From a virus: DNA of 39,068 bases. A model generated the notes under the pieces. That model had not been told where the DNA came from. It ran no database searches and worked only from the letters and a program-made list of their open reading frames with translations. Positions 15,826-23,116 of the stretch are shown in pieces; position 1 is the stretch's first letter; each line of letters starts with the position of its first letter. The position numbers were made by a program, and so were the translations under genes. Where the stretch lies: positions 1 through 39,068 of IMG/VR virus record IMGVR_UViG_3300025418_001130. One strand, written 5' to 3'.

Positions 15826-16365
15826 ATGGCACATTTCGCAGAAATTGATTCAAATAATAAGGTGGTGCGTGTCCTTGTTGTATCTGATGCAGATGCAGTA
15901 AATGGCCATGACTTCCTTGCAAACAAGTTGGGCCTTGGCGGTACATGGGTTCAAACTTCATACAACACTCGTGGTGGAGTTCACTACGGTGCAGACGGTA
16001 AGCCAGACAATGGAACACAAATTGGTTTCAACTATGCTGGTATCGGATACACATGGGACGGTACAGGATTTGCTGCACCACAACCTTATCCATCATGGAC
16101 TCTAGATAAAACAACTTATTTTTGGAACGCTCCAGTAGCTGCACCAACACTTGATAGAACTAAGTATCCAGATAACATGCAGATTGTTACATGGAATGAA
16201 GATACAAAGGCTTGGGACTTCACACAACCATTCCCGTCTTGGACACAAGATGCTACGACAAAGTTCTGGACAGCACCAGTTGCATATCCAACAGACGGAA
16301 AGTCTTACTTCTGGAACGAAGAGACAAAGGTCTGGACAGAAGCACCTGCAGTACCACAAGCATAA
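15826..16365 (+). CDS. Tryptophan-rich small virion-associated protein (MAHFA type)
   Basis: 179 residues. Starts MAHFAEIDSNNKVVRVLVVSD, followed by GGTWVQTSYNTRGGVHYG, a form found in small structural proteins of marine cyanophages and pelagiphages (known pattern). The C-terminal half holds an internal repeat: YPSWTLDKTTYFWNAPVAAP at about 90-109, then FPSWTQDATTKFWTAPVAYP, then YFWNEETKVW. Strong SD AAAAGGAG with the spacer ATAAA, its own promoter, and a terminator 20 bases after the stop make it a compact single-gene unit. Two of its three arginines are CGT, unlike most fibre genes, hinting at high expression. Confidence 0.75.
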   Translation: MAHFAEIDSNNKVVRVLVVSDADAVNGHDFLANKLGLGGTWVQTSYNTRGGVHYGADGKPDNGTQIGFNYAGIGYTWDGTGFAAPQPYPSWTLDKTTYFWNAPVAAPTLDRTKYPDNMQIVTWNEDTKAWDFTQPFPSWTQDATTKFWTAPVAYPTDGKSYFWNEETKVWTEAPAVPQA

Positions 16366-16383
16366 TAAAACATATTACAAATT

Positions 16384-16417
16384 TGCCAGGAATACATTTC
16401 CTGGCATTTTTGTTTTT
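16384..16417 (+). terminator. Rho-independent terminator closing the fibre region
   Basis: Perfect 9-base stem (TGCCAGGAA with TTCCTGGCA) around a 5-base loop, followed by TTTTTGTTTTT. It separates the fibre and accessory cluster from the LamG gene. Confidence 0.9.
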
Positions 16418-16421
16418 GAGA

Positions 16422-16427
16422 TATAAT
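16422..16427 (+). promoter_or_regulatory. -10 box TATAAT, leaderless start of the LamG gene
   Basis: TATAAT sits 7 bases before the ATG at 16435, directly after the terminator T-tract. The predicted start site coincides with the start codon. No -35 is evident. Confidence 0.55.
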
Positions 16428-16434
16428 AGGATAT

Positions 16435-18450
16435 ATGTCATATAAACAAGCCGTTCTTAGAGATAATCCAATTGGATTTTGGTTACTTGATGGTCCTTCA
16501 ACACTTAGGACATATGGCACACTATTGCTTGAATATGCAACATATCAAGACTATTTAGATAATGAATCAACATATTTGCAAGAAGTTGGATCTATGTATT
16601 TGCAGGATGTATCTGCATATCAGAATGATTATAATATTTCAAATGGTTATGGTGGAAACTCAGCAGCATACACTTTGGGTTCCCCGAATTTTCAAGATGT
16701 AATGACTCTTATTACCCATGCTAATTATGATACACAAAATAATGGTTGCAGAATTACAGATAACATTGGCGTAGATATCCTTAATATTTATAAGGGTTTT
16801 GAGGCGGGATATGAAAATAAAAACTTTGGTATAGAGTTTTGGGCATTAATACCAGGTCCAACTACTTCTGATTTCCCGCTAGTCACACTACATTCAGCAT
16901 CAAGTCCAAGAATGAGAATCTATATAAACGGGGATTCTATATACTTTCAGGTCTATTTTTCAAATGGTACAAGTTCTACTACAAAGAAGCAGATATACTC
17001 ATGGGATCAGCCATTTCATGTATTTGCAATAGCTAAAGATGACAGCATTAAAATATCAATAAACGGCATATCAGATGAAAAGATTTCTTTTGCTAATACT
17101 CTTGCATATTATGTAGACCCAGGAGTACCAACTGGAAATCAAGGTGCATCATATTATAATGCAGCAGATCACAGCAGATTTAGTATTGGACCAGCAGCAT
17201 CAGGACAACATTTTACTGTTAATGGTCTTGCATTTTATGATTATGAATTAACTGTAAATCAAATAAGAGCACACATGACAGCAGCTCATAGAGATTCTGA
17301 TCCAGCTAACTATTCAAGACAAACAGATGCATCTCATTTTTCATTTGATAATACTACAGGCCAGATGATATTATCTAAACAACTTACATCCCCCGCAGGT
17401 TATAATTTTGGAACATTTTCAAATGTTATAACAGACGGCACGGGTATAACGCTGGCACAAACAACTACTGCACAAAGCGGGTCGGGAACTTGGATATATC
17501 CAATTTCAGCAGTATCTTACTCCAACTTTGCAAACATTGAGTTATCTTGGGATTCAGGTTCATACAATTCATCAACAGCATACAGTAAATATGTAACAGT
17601 ATCAATATCATATGATGGTGGAACAACTTATTATAATGTTACAAATGGAAAGAATTTTCCATATTTCTTGTCACTATATTCATCAGCAGTTAGTGTTCAA
17701 GCATTAATTAAAGTTACATTGTATTCTCCAGACACTTCTCTTGATAATCAGCCAAGACTTGATAATTTAAGTATTAATCTATACAGCGATATCAGCGAGG
17801 TTTCTGACTCTGGACTATTCCAGCTTACCCCAACATCAAGCAGTACATATATGATTAAAAAAGATAATTCAAATATACTCTCAAGAGGAAAGAATTTAGG
17901 CATTAGATTCTCAGCACAAGATCCAGGAGGTACTCCAGGTTCAGCAACAATATCTCCAATTTCAAGTGCATCTTATGAGTCAATAGAATTTTGGTTTGAA
18001 TACGATGGGTCAGGCTCAGCAGTTTTGGATACAGGGGCGGGATCTTCAGATTTGTATATAGACTCATCTAATATTCTGCATAAGAACTACTCTGGTGGAT
18101 ACCTATATGTTAATGGAATTGAAAGAACATCTTCTCCACTAACATTAGTAAATGGTGAGGTTTACCATGTAGTTGTTGTATATGCATCTACAAAAACCCA
18201 TAATATACTATTAAATGGCTCTTATGATGGCTCTAAAGCACCTTCAGAGGCTAGTTATGGCTATATAACTGTATATCCATCAGCACAATCATCCTCTCAG
18301 GTTCAAACCAGATATCTGTCATTTATATCTGTTTATACAGGAATTGCTCGGGATTCAGTGACTTCTTTGGGCTCTATTTTGGAATACTCTGGTTCAATAA
18401 CCAATATAAATAACGGTCAAGCTGTCGGATATCATCGCCATATCAACTAA
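16435..18450 (+). CDS. Large structural protein with two LamG/concanavalin-like domains
   Basis: 671 residues. It opens with RDNPIGFWLLDGPS, typical of LamG-containing phage proteins. A first jelly-roll lies at about 125-285 (FGIEFWALIPGP, MRIYINGDSIYFQV, KISINGISDEKI, ending FYDYELTVNQIRAHM). A beta linker with YSNFANIELSWDSG follows, and a second LamG domain lies at about 515-655 (YESIEFWFEYDGSG, YLYVNGIERTSS, HNILLNGSYDGS). LamG folds usually bind carbohydrate, so a host-surface role is plausible. The gene is isolated between a terminator and the capsid block. Arginine is mostly AGA. Virion location is inferred. Confidence 0.8.
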   Translation: MSYKQAVLRDNPIGFWLLDGPSTLRTYGTLLLEYATYQDYLDNESTYLQEVGSMYLQDVSAYQNDYNISNGYGGNSAAYTLGSPNFQDVMTLITHANYDTQNNGCRITDNIGVDILNIYKGFEAGYENKNFGIEFWALIPGPTTSDFPLVTLHSASSPRMRIYINGDSIYFQVYFSNGTSSTTKKQIYSWDQPFHVFAIAKDDSIKISINGISDEKISFANTLAYYVDPGVPTGNQGASYYNAADHSRFSIGPAASGQHFTVNGLAFYDYELTVNQIRAHMTAAHRDSDPANYSRQTDASHFSFDNTTGQMILSKQLTSPAGYNFGTFSNVITDGTGITLAQTTTAQSGSGTWIYPISAVSYSNFANIELSWDSGSYNSSTAYSKYVTVSISYDGGTTYYNVTNGKNFPYFLSLYSSAVSVQALIKVTLYSPDTSLDNQPRLDNLSINLYSDISEVSDSGLFQLTPTSSSTYMIKKDNSNILSRGKNLGIRFSAQDPGGTPGSATISPISSASYESIEFWFEYDGSGSAVLDTGAGSSDLYIDSSNILHKNYSGGYLYVNGIERTSSPLTLVNGEVYHVVVVYASTKTHNILLNGSYDGSKAPSEASYGYITVYPSAQSSSQVQTRYLSFISVYTGIARDSVTSLGSILEYSGSITNINNGQAVGYHRHIN

Positions 18451-18490
18451 AAATGGCAGGCAGATGTTCAAATTTTGGGCTTTATCCAAA

Positions 18491-18496
18491 TATAAT
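18491..18496 (+). promoter_or_regulatory. -10 box TATAAT upstream of the head gene block
   Basis: TATAAT is 14 bases before the ATG at 18511 in a 60-base gap. The predicted leader of about 8 bases has no Shine-Dalgarno. A -35 is not clear. Confidence 0.4.
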
Positions 18497-18510
18497 GGTA
18501 TTATACATAT

Positions 18511-18849
18511 ATGCCTAGAATGAAGATTACCCCCGTAGATGAAGTAAATTATGGTATTTACGCTTGGGTTATGCCAGATGACAAGATTGTTATGGATGAT
18601 GAAGGAGCCTATTTGAGCATCCCGTCCATGAAAGGCGATATTCGCCAGATTAAAAAGCTAAAAGAAGCAGCAAAGAATTATGGTGTATCTGAGGGTAAGC
18701 CAATGTTTTTTGCAGGACATAGAGTTGTAACTGATGAAGAATTGGAAGAACAACGCCAGAGAGCTGAGATGGGCCTAGTGCCAGATCCACAAGATCTACC
18801 AGCTATGATGGAATATGTTAAAGAGATGAGGGAGATGGAACTTGGTTAA
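18511..18849 (+). CDS. Unknown small protein upstream of portal
   Basis: 112 residues, acidic and soluble. N-terminal beta part (VNYGIYAWVMPDDKIVMDDEG), then a helical lysine-rich stretch (IRQIKKLKEAAKNYG) and an acidic C-terminal helix (EELEEQRQRAEMG, EYVKEMREMELG). I do not recognise a domain. Its end overlaps the portal start by 8 bases and supplies the portal's GGGAGA ribosome site, so it is probably co-expressed with the portal and may be a packaging or head-assembly accessory. That role is inferred from position only. Confidence 0.65.
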   Translation: MPRMKITPVDEVNYGIYAWVMPDDKIVMDDEGAYLSIPSMKGDIRQIKKLKEAAKNYGVSEGKPMFFAGHRVVTDEELEEQRQRAEMGLVPDPQDLPAMMEYVKEMREMELG

Positions 18850-20416
18850 TTTAACAGTAGCAGATGACTTTGATGACGACGATAAGGGCGTTACTATTAA
18901 GATGGGAACACAGCATACAGTAGAGTCTGATTTTGCTGACCCATTCAGCTTGACCTGGGATGAAATTAAAAAGGCAGACGGACTAGGTCCAAATTTCCGA
19001 CGCAAAGTTGATAGAATGCAAAAGTCATTTACGGGGCAGGGAGATGCAAAGTCTAAGAAACTTGATCCACTTGATCTTACAGGTTATTCACTTTTTCAGA
19101 TTGTTCAGCCACCATACAACGTACTTTATCTAGCACAGCTTTATGATGTATCTCCATATCATCACTCAGCAGTAAATGCTAAGGCCGCAAACGTAGTTGG
19201 TCTAGGATATCAATTTGATAATACATGGGCAACAACAATGAAAATTGAAGATTCAATGGATACACCAAAGAAGCTTGATAAGCTTCGTTCAAAGATTGAG
19301 CAAGCAAAAGTTCAATTGCGTGAGTACCTAGAGTCTTTAAACTCTGATGATTCATTTACAGAAACAATGAAGAAAGTATTCATTGACCTAGAGTCAACAG
19401 GAAATGCTTATCTTGAAGTTGGTCGTACAACTCAGGGTAAGATTGGCTATATCGGACATATTCCTACAACAACTATGAGAATTCGTCGTCACCGTGATGG
19501 CTTTGTTCAGGTTGTTTATAATCGTTATACATTTTTTAGAAACTTCGGTGATACCGAGACCCCAGATCAGATTGGAACTGACCCCCAGCCAAACGAAGTA
19601 ATTCACTTCAAAGTCTTTACTCCTTCCAATACTTACTATGGAGTACCAGATATTCTTTCAGCAAAGAATGCAGTAGCAGGTGATGAATTTGCACAAAGAT
19701 TTAACTTGGATTACTTTGAGAACAAAGCTGTCCCACGTTATATTATTGTTGTAAAGGGTGCAAAGCTAACTGCTGATTCAGAGCGTAAATTGCTTGAATT
19801 CTTCCAGACTGGACTCAAGGGAAGAAACCATAGAACACTTTATATCCCGCTTCCATCAGACGGAGAGCAGGGTCGTGTTGAGTTTGAAATGAAGCCAGTT
19901 GAGGCGGGAGTTCAAGATTCATCATTTAAAAACTATGCAGTAGAAAATAGAGATCGTATTCTTATTGCACATAGAGTTCCAGTATCTAAGATTGGCATGC
20001 CACAAGGTGTATCGCTAGCAAATGCTAAAGATGCTGATAAGACATTTAAAGAGCAAGTGTGTCGTCCAAGACAAGAAGAGCTTGAGTTTAAAGTTAACTT
20101 GATAATCAGAGAATTTACTGATGCTTTTGTATTGCGATTTAATGAACTTGCACTTACAGATGAAGAAACACAATCTCGCATTGATGATAGATATCTCAAG
20201 GATCAAGTTATTACTCCTAACGAAGTTCGTGCACGTCGTGGCATGGCTCCTCTTACAGGCGGCGATGCAGTGCTAATTATTAATCCTAAAGCACAACAAG
20301 ACGCAGCATCTGATTTCAGTGGAAATAAAACACGTGACCAAGAAAGAACTTTAAACGCTCCTGATAAAATGGGAACGGGTCGTGCTCCACAAGGAGAAGG
20401 AAGACAACAGGCATAA
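18842..20416 (+). CDS. Portal protein (PBSX/HK97-type)
   Basis: 524 residues from a TTG start at 18842, which has GGGAGA about 8 bases upstream. Forms the dodecameric ring at the head vertex through which DNA enters and leaves. Recognisable blocks: YNVLYLAQLYDVSPYHHSAV near 90, FIDLESTGNAYLEVGR and IGHIPTTTMRIRR in the wing/stem region, FVQVVYNRYTFFRNFG, and HRVPVSKIGMPQGVSLANAK near 385, the usual PBSX-family order. A C-terminal disordered tail follows. The large terminase gene that normally precedes a portal is not in the window. Confidence 0.92.
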   Translation: MVNLTVADDFDDDDKGVTIKMGTQHTVESDFADPFSLTWDEIKKADGLGPNFRRKVDRMQKSFTGQGDAKSKKLDPLDLTGYSLFQIVQPPYNVLYLAQLYDVSPYHHSAVNAKAANVVGLGYQFDNTWATTMKIEDSMDTPKKLDKLRSKIEQAKVQLREYLESLNSDDSFTETMKKVFIDLESTGNAYLEVGRTTQGKIGYIGHIPTTTMRIRRHRDGFVQVVYNRYTFFRNFGDTETPDQIGTDPQPNEVIHFKVFTPSNTYYGVPDILSAKNAVAGDEFAQRFNLDYFENKAVPRYIIVVKGAKLTADSERKLLEFFQTGLKGRNHRTLYIPLPSDGEQGRVEFEMKPVEAGVQDSSFKNYAVENRDRILIAHRVPVSKIGMPQGVSLANAKDADKTFKEQVCRPRQEELEFKVNLIIREFTDAFVLRFNELALTDEETQSRIDDRYLKDQVITPNEVRARRGMAPLTGGDAVLIINPKAQQDAASDFSGNKTRDQERTLNAPDKMGTGRAPQGEGRQQA

Positions 20417-20419
20417 AAA

Positions 20420-21286
20420 GTGGCAACAGCACAAGATGTATTAAATGTTGCCAGAAGCCAGATAGGTTTTATTGAAGGACCTATTAATGAAAATCCATAC
20501 GGAATTTGGTATGGTATTCCAAACGCTAGTTATTGTGCAATGGGAATTAGTTGGTGTTTTGCACAAGTAGGCTTGTCTAGTCTTGTTGCAGCACAAACTC
20601 CAAAAGGTTTTGCGTATTGTCCTGCAGGATTAAATTGGTTTCAACGCCAAGGATTAGTTGTAAATAAATATCAAGCACAGCCTGGAGACCTTGTTTTCTT
20701 TTCATGGGGAACTGGCGTAGCAGAGCATGTTGAAATTGTTGAGGCAGCATCTGCAGATGGATTAACAACAATTGGTTTTAATACTGGTGATCAAAATACA
20801 AGAGCAGCAGCAAATGGCGGCGGATGTTATAGAGAGCATCGCCCATATCTTTATGTCATGGCAATTGTAAGACCTAGGTATCCAGTGCCATTAAAACCTG
20901 TTTCAAAGGGTGTCACAAGCAAGAAGGCAACAGCAGGTGTAGCAGCCACTGGGACAGCCGCAGCAGCAACGGCAGCAGCATTGCATGGTACAGCAGCAAC
21001 AACCAGTTCAGCTAAAGTTGTTCCAACACCAACTCCGACAGCTTTTTATGCACCACCATTTCCTACAACATCAAAGTCTTTTGCCTTGGGTCAAACTAAT
21101 GATGCAGTTCTAACAGTTCAAAAAGCTCTTGTTAAAAAAGGACTTCTTGTAGCAAAATACGCCACAGGAACTATGAATACTCAAACTCAAGCAGCTCTTG
21201 CTATATTTGATAAAAAGGCGGGAATTATAGTAAAAGCAGGAGCAGTTCCACAAATAGTTTATGATACATTAAAGGGTTCACTATGA
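20420..21286 (+). CDS. Endolysin: CHAP-type amidase/peptidase with C-terminal peptidoglycan-binding domain
   Basis: 288 residues, GTG start 3 bases after the portal stop. N-terminal CHAP-like domain (about 5-150) with predicted catalytic C39 in NASYCAMGISWCF and H103 in AEHVEIVE, followed by an Ala/Thr/Pro linker (about 165-215) and a PG_binding_1-like domain (about 220-285, LGQTNDAVLTVQKALVKKG). It should cleave cell-wall peptidoglycan for lysis. No signal peptide, so it likely depends on a holin, a candidate for which is encoded immediately downstream with an ATGA overlap. A virion-bound entry lysin is the alternative, given its place among head genes. Confidence 0.85.
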   Translation: MATAQDVLNVARSQIGFIEGPINENPYGIWYGIPNASYCAMGISWCFAQVGLSSLVAAQTPKGFAYCPAGLNWFQRQGLVVNKYQAQPGDLVFFSWGTGVAEHVEIVEAASADGLTTIGFNTGDQNTRAAANGGGCYREHRPYLYVMAIVRPRYPVPLKPVSKGVTSKKATAGVAATGTAAAATAAALHGTAATTSSAKVVPTPTPTAFYAPPFPTTSKSFALGQTNDAVLTVQKALVKKGLLVAKYATGTMNTQTQAALAIFDKKAGIIVKAGAVPQIVYDTLKGSL

Positions 21287-21624
21287 GCCTAAAACATCAT
21301 TTTAAGTTCAATATTTTTGATGCTAAAACCCTGGGAATTGCAATGACAAGTTCATTTTCAACATGGGCAGCTACTGGATTTCAGCATGATATATCACATT
21401 TAGCCTATGTAGCAGTAGGATTTGTAACAGGTGGTCTTGTATCCCACAACTCTATGGCTAGTCCAAATGTAGCTCCAGATTCACATATTCAAACTCCCTA
21501 TGTTTCTAACATAGAAGATCACAATCCAAACACCCCGCCTCCATCAACGGCAGGATTAGAATACAAACCAGAAGGGGCGGATGTCAAAAAAGTCATCCAA
21601 ATCAATAGCGGTATTATAAAATAA
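21283..21624 (+). CDS. Putative holin or small membrane protein
   Basis: 113 residues, start overlapping the lysin stop (ATGA). Two short hydrophobic segments at about 15-33 (TLGIAMTSSFSTWAATGF) and 38-55 (SHLAYVAVGFVTGGLV) are followed by a hydrophilic proline-rich tail that ends with KKVIQINSG. Size, two segments and coupling to the endolysin fit a class II-like holin. The segments are weakly hydrophobic, so the call is tentative. Confidence 0.55.
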   Translation: MSLKHHFKFNIFDAKTLGIAMTSSFSTWAATGFQHDISHLAYVAVGFVTGGLVSHNSMASPNVAPDSHIQTPYVSNIEDHNPNTPPPSTAGLEYKPEGADVKKVIQINSGIIK

Positions 21625-21657
21625 TTTCACCCAAAATTATGAGTTATTTATAAAACT

Positions 21658-21666
21658 TGCTATTAT
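21658..21666 (+). promoter_or_regulatory. Extended -10 promoter (TGC-TATTAT), near-leaderless
   Basis: TGC plus TATTAT lies 10 bases before the ATG at 21677. The predicted leader is about 4 bases and has no Shine-Dalgarno. Confidence 0.55.
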
Positions 21667-21676
21667 TTATTTAACT

Positions 21677-23077
21677 ATGAAATTACAAAAAACTTATTGG
21701 AACAATAGCGAATCATCAATGGCTTTGTCCTTTCCTATTTCTAAGGTAAATAAGGAAAAGAGAACAGTTTCAGGATTTGCTTCACTAGACAATGTTGATC
21801 GCCACGGCGATATAGTTACGGCGGATGCCAGCAAGAAGGCCTTTGAAAGATTCAGGGGAAATATCCGAGAAATGCATGGCCCATCTGCAGTAGGCAAGAT
21901 GATCAACTTTAAAGAGGATTCATTTTTTGATCCAGAGACTAATAAGAAATATAACGGAATTTATGTAACAGCCTATATCTCAAAGGGTGCACAGGATGCC
22001 TGGGAAAAAGTTCTTGATGGAACATATTCAGGTTTTTCAATTGGTGGAAACATCAATGATGCAAAGATGGAGAAGTCAGATGACGGAAGCGGACAAGATC
22101 GTCGTGTTATCCATGACTATGAATTGCATGAGCTTTCACTAGTAGACTCACCAGCAAATCAGCTGGCAAATATTTTTTCTATTCAGAAGATGGCAGAAGG
22201 CATTGTAACAGAAAATGTTTTCTGGTGTTCAACAGATGAAGTTGCTTCAACATCAACTGCAACAACTAAAAGTTGTGTAGTTTGCGATGGAGAAATGACA
22301 AACATTGGATGGGTAGAGCAAGCAGATGTTGAGAAGCTTGAAACAATTGAAAAAGTAATTGATTCTTATTTCAAGAAAGATGATGCTCCAACAGCAGCAC
22401 ATGCAGATACAGAGTCTGCAGCACCAGGTTTGACGGGAAATGTAATTGATAGCTCAGGCACAATCAATCTTTATCCTGATCAAAATAGCAAGAAAAAAGT
22501 CACGTTTGAGGACGGACTTAAAAAGAGTGATGATATTTCACTCAACGAAGGAGGTAACAAAATGGCAGAAGATACAAATGTTGAAATTGAGAAGTCAATT
22601 GATGCAGAGACTCCAGCCGAAGAAGTTTCATCTGTAGATGAGACATCAGATGCTACAACCGAAATTGAAAAGGCTGTAGAAATCTCTGAAGTTGAAGATA
22701 CACTTGATTTTACAAAGATGGTCACTGACCTCAAGACCTTCTTTGGTGAGTCTATTGAAAAGAATTATGCCCTACAATCAGCTACGATTGCAGATCTTCA
22801 GAAGGTTATTGATGTAACCACTGCAGAGCTTGCAAAGGTGAATGATTCATTTGAGGAAATGAAGAAGTCCCACACAGAGCTTGTAGAAAAGCATGAAGCC
22901 CTACAAAAGTCAGTTACGGATATGTATGGAAAGATTGACTATGTTGATCACCAGCTAAAGGGCTTTGAGTCCGCAACTGCAGTTAAGAAGTCTACTGATC
23001 TTTCGGGACCAGTAGAGGATACAAAAATCCAAAAAAGTATATGGCAAGGACACTTCCTCGGTGTTAATAACCTATAA
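21677..23077 (+). CDS. Prohead protease (XkdF/HK97-type) with C-terminal scaffold extension
   Basis: 466 residues. Residues about 15-180 form the S78-like protease: VSGFASLDNVDRHGDIV, catalytic His candidate H67 in REMHG, Ser candidates S118/S121 in TYSGFSIGG, and ELSLVDSPANQ. A linker carries a lone CVVC pair (about 202-205). From about residue 290 the protein is acidic, then coiled-coil, and ends IQKSIWQGHFLGVNNL, the expected look of a capsid scaffold. An in-frame Met at residue 296 follows a perfect Shine-Dalgarno, so a separate scaffold is probably also made from this gene. It should direct capsid assembly and then degrade the scaffold. Confidence 0.88.
   Translation: MKLQKTYWNNSESSMALSFPISKVNKEKRTVSGFASLDNVDRHGDIVTADASKKAFERFRGNIREMHGPSAVGKMINFKEDSFFDPETNKKYNGIYVTAYISKGAQDAWEKVLDGTYSGFSIGGNINDAKMEKSDDGSGQDRRVIHDYELHELSLVDSPANQLANIFSIQKMAEGIVTENVFWCSTDEVASTSTATTKSCVVCDGEMTNIGWVEQADVEKLETIEKVIDSYFKKDDAPTAAHADTESAAPGLTGNVIDSSGTINLYPDQNSKKKVTFEDGLKKSDDISLNEGGNKMAEDTNVEIEKSIDAETPAEEVSSVDETSDATTEIEKAVEISEVEDTLDFTKMVTDLKTFFGESIEKNYALQSATIADLQKVIDVTTAELAKVNDSFEEMKKSHTELVEKHEALQKSVTDMYGKIDYVDHQLKGFESATAVKKSTDLSGPVEDTKIQKSIWQGHFLGVNNL
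22548..22555 (+). promoter_or_regulatory. Internal Shine-Dalgarno AAGGAGGT for a nested scaffold
   Basis: A perfect anti-16S match, AAGGAGGT, lies inside the protease gene and ends 6 bases before an in-frame ATG at 22562. Confidence 0.85.
22562..23077 (+). CDS. Nested capsid scaffolding protein (internal in-frame start)
   Basis: 171 residues from the internal ATG, in frame with the protease (codon 296). Starts MAEDTNVEIEKSIDAETPAEE: an acidic N-terminal region of about 50 residues, a long coiled coil (about 70-130, SATIADLQKVIDVTTAELAK), and a basic capsid-facing C-terminus. The arrangement is that of lambda C/Nu3, where a scaffold is expressed in excess from within the protease gene. The perfect SD and ideal spacing are seen; separate production is inferred. 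Confidence 0.75.
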   Translation: MAEDTNVEIEKSIDAETPAEEVSSVDETSDATTEIEKAVEISEVEDTLDFTKMVTDLKTFFGESIEKNYALQSATIADLQKVIDVTTAELAKVNDSFEEMKKSHTELVEKHEALQKSVTDMYGKIDYVDHQLKGFESATAVKKSTDLSGPVEDTKIQKSIWQGHFLGVNNL

Positions 23078-23094
23078 AAAATCTAACAAAAAAT

Positions 23095-23116
23095 AAGGTG
23101 GTGAAATAAATAAATG
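23095..23116 (+). promoter_or_regulatory. Long Shine-Dalgarno leader of the major capsid gene
   Basis: AAGGTGGTGA at 23095-23104 matches the full-length anti-SD complement AAGGAGGTGA at 9 of 10 bases, 9 bases before ATG. The same element with the same spacing precedes the major tail gene at 27482. Confidence 0.85.

Noticed and set aside
23073-23078. TATAAA before the capsid gene as a promoter
   Set aside because: It overlaps the protease stop codon, lacks TGn and a -35, and capsid expression can come from the upstream promoter plus the strong SD.
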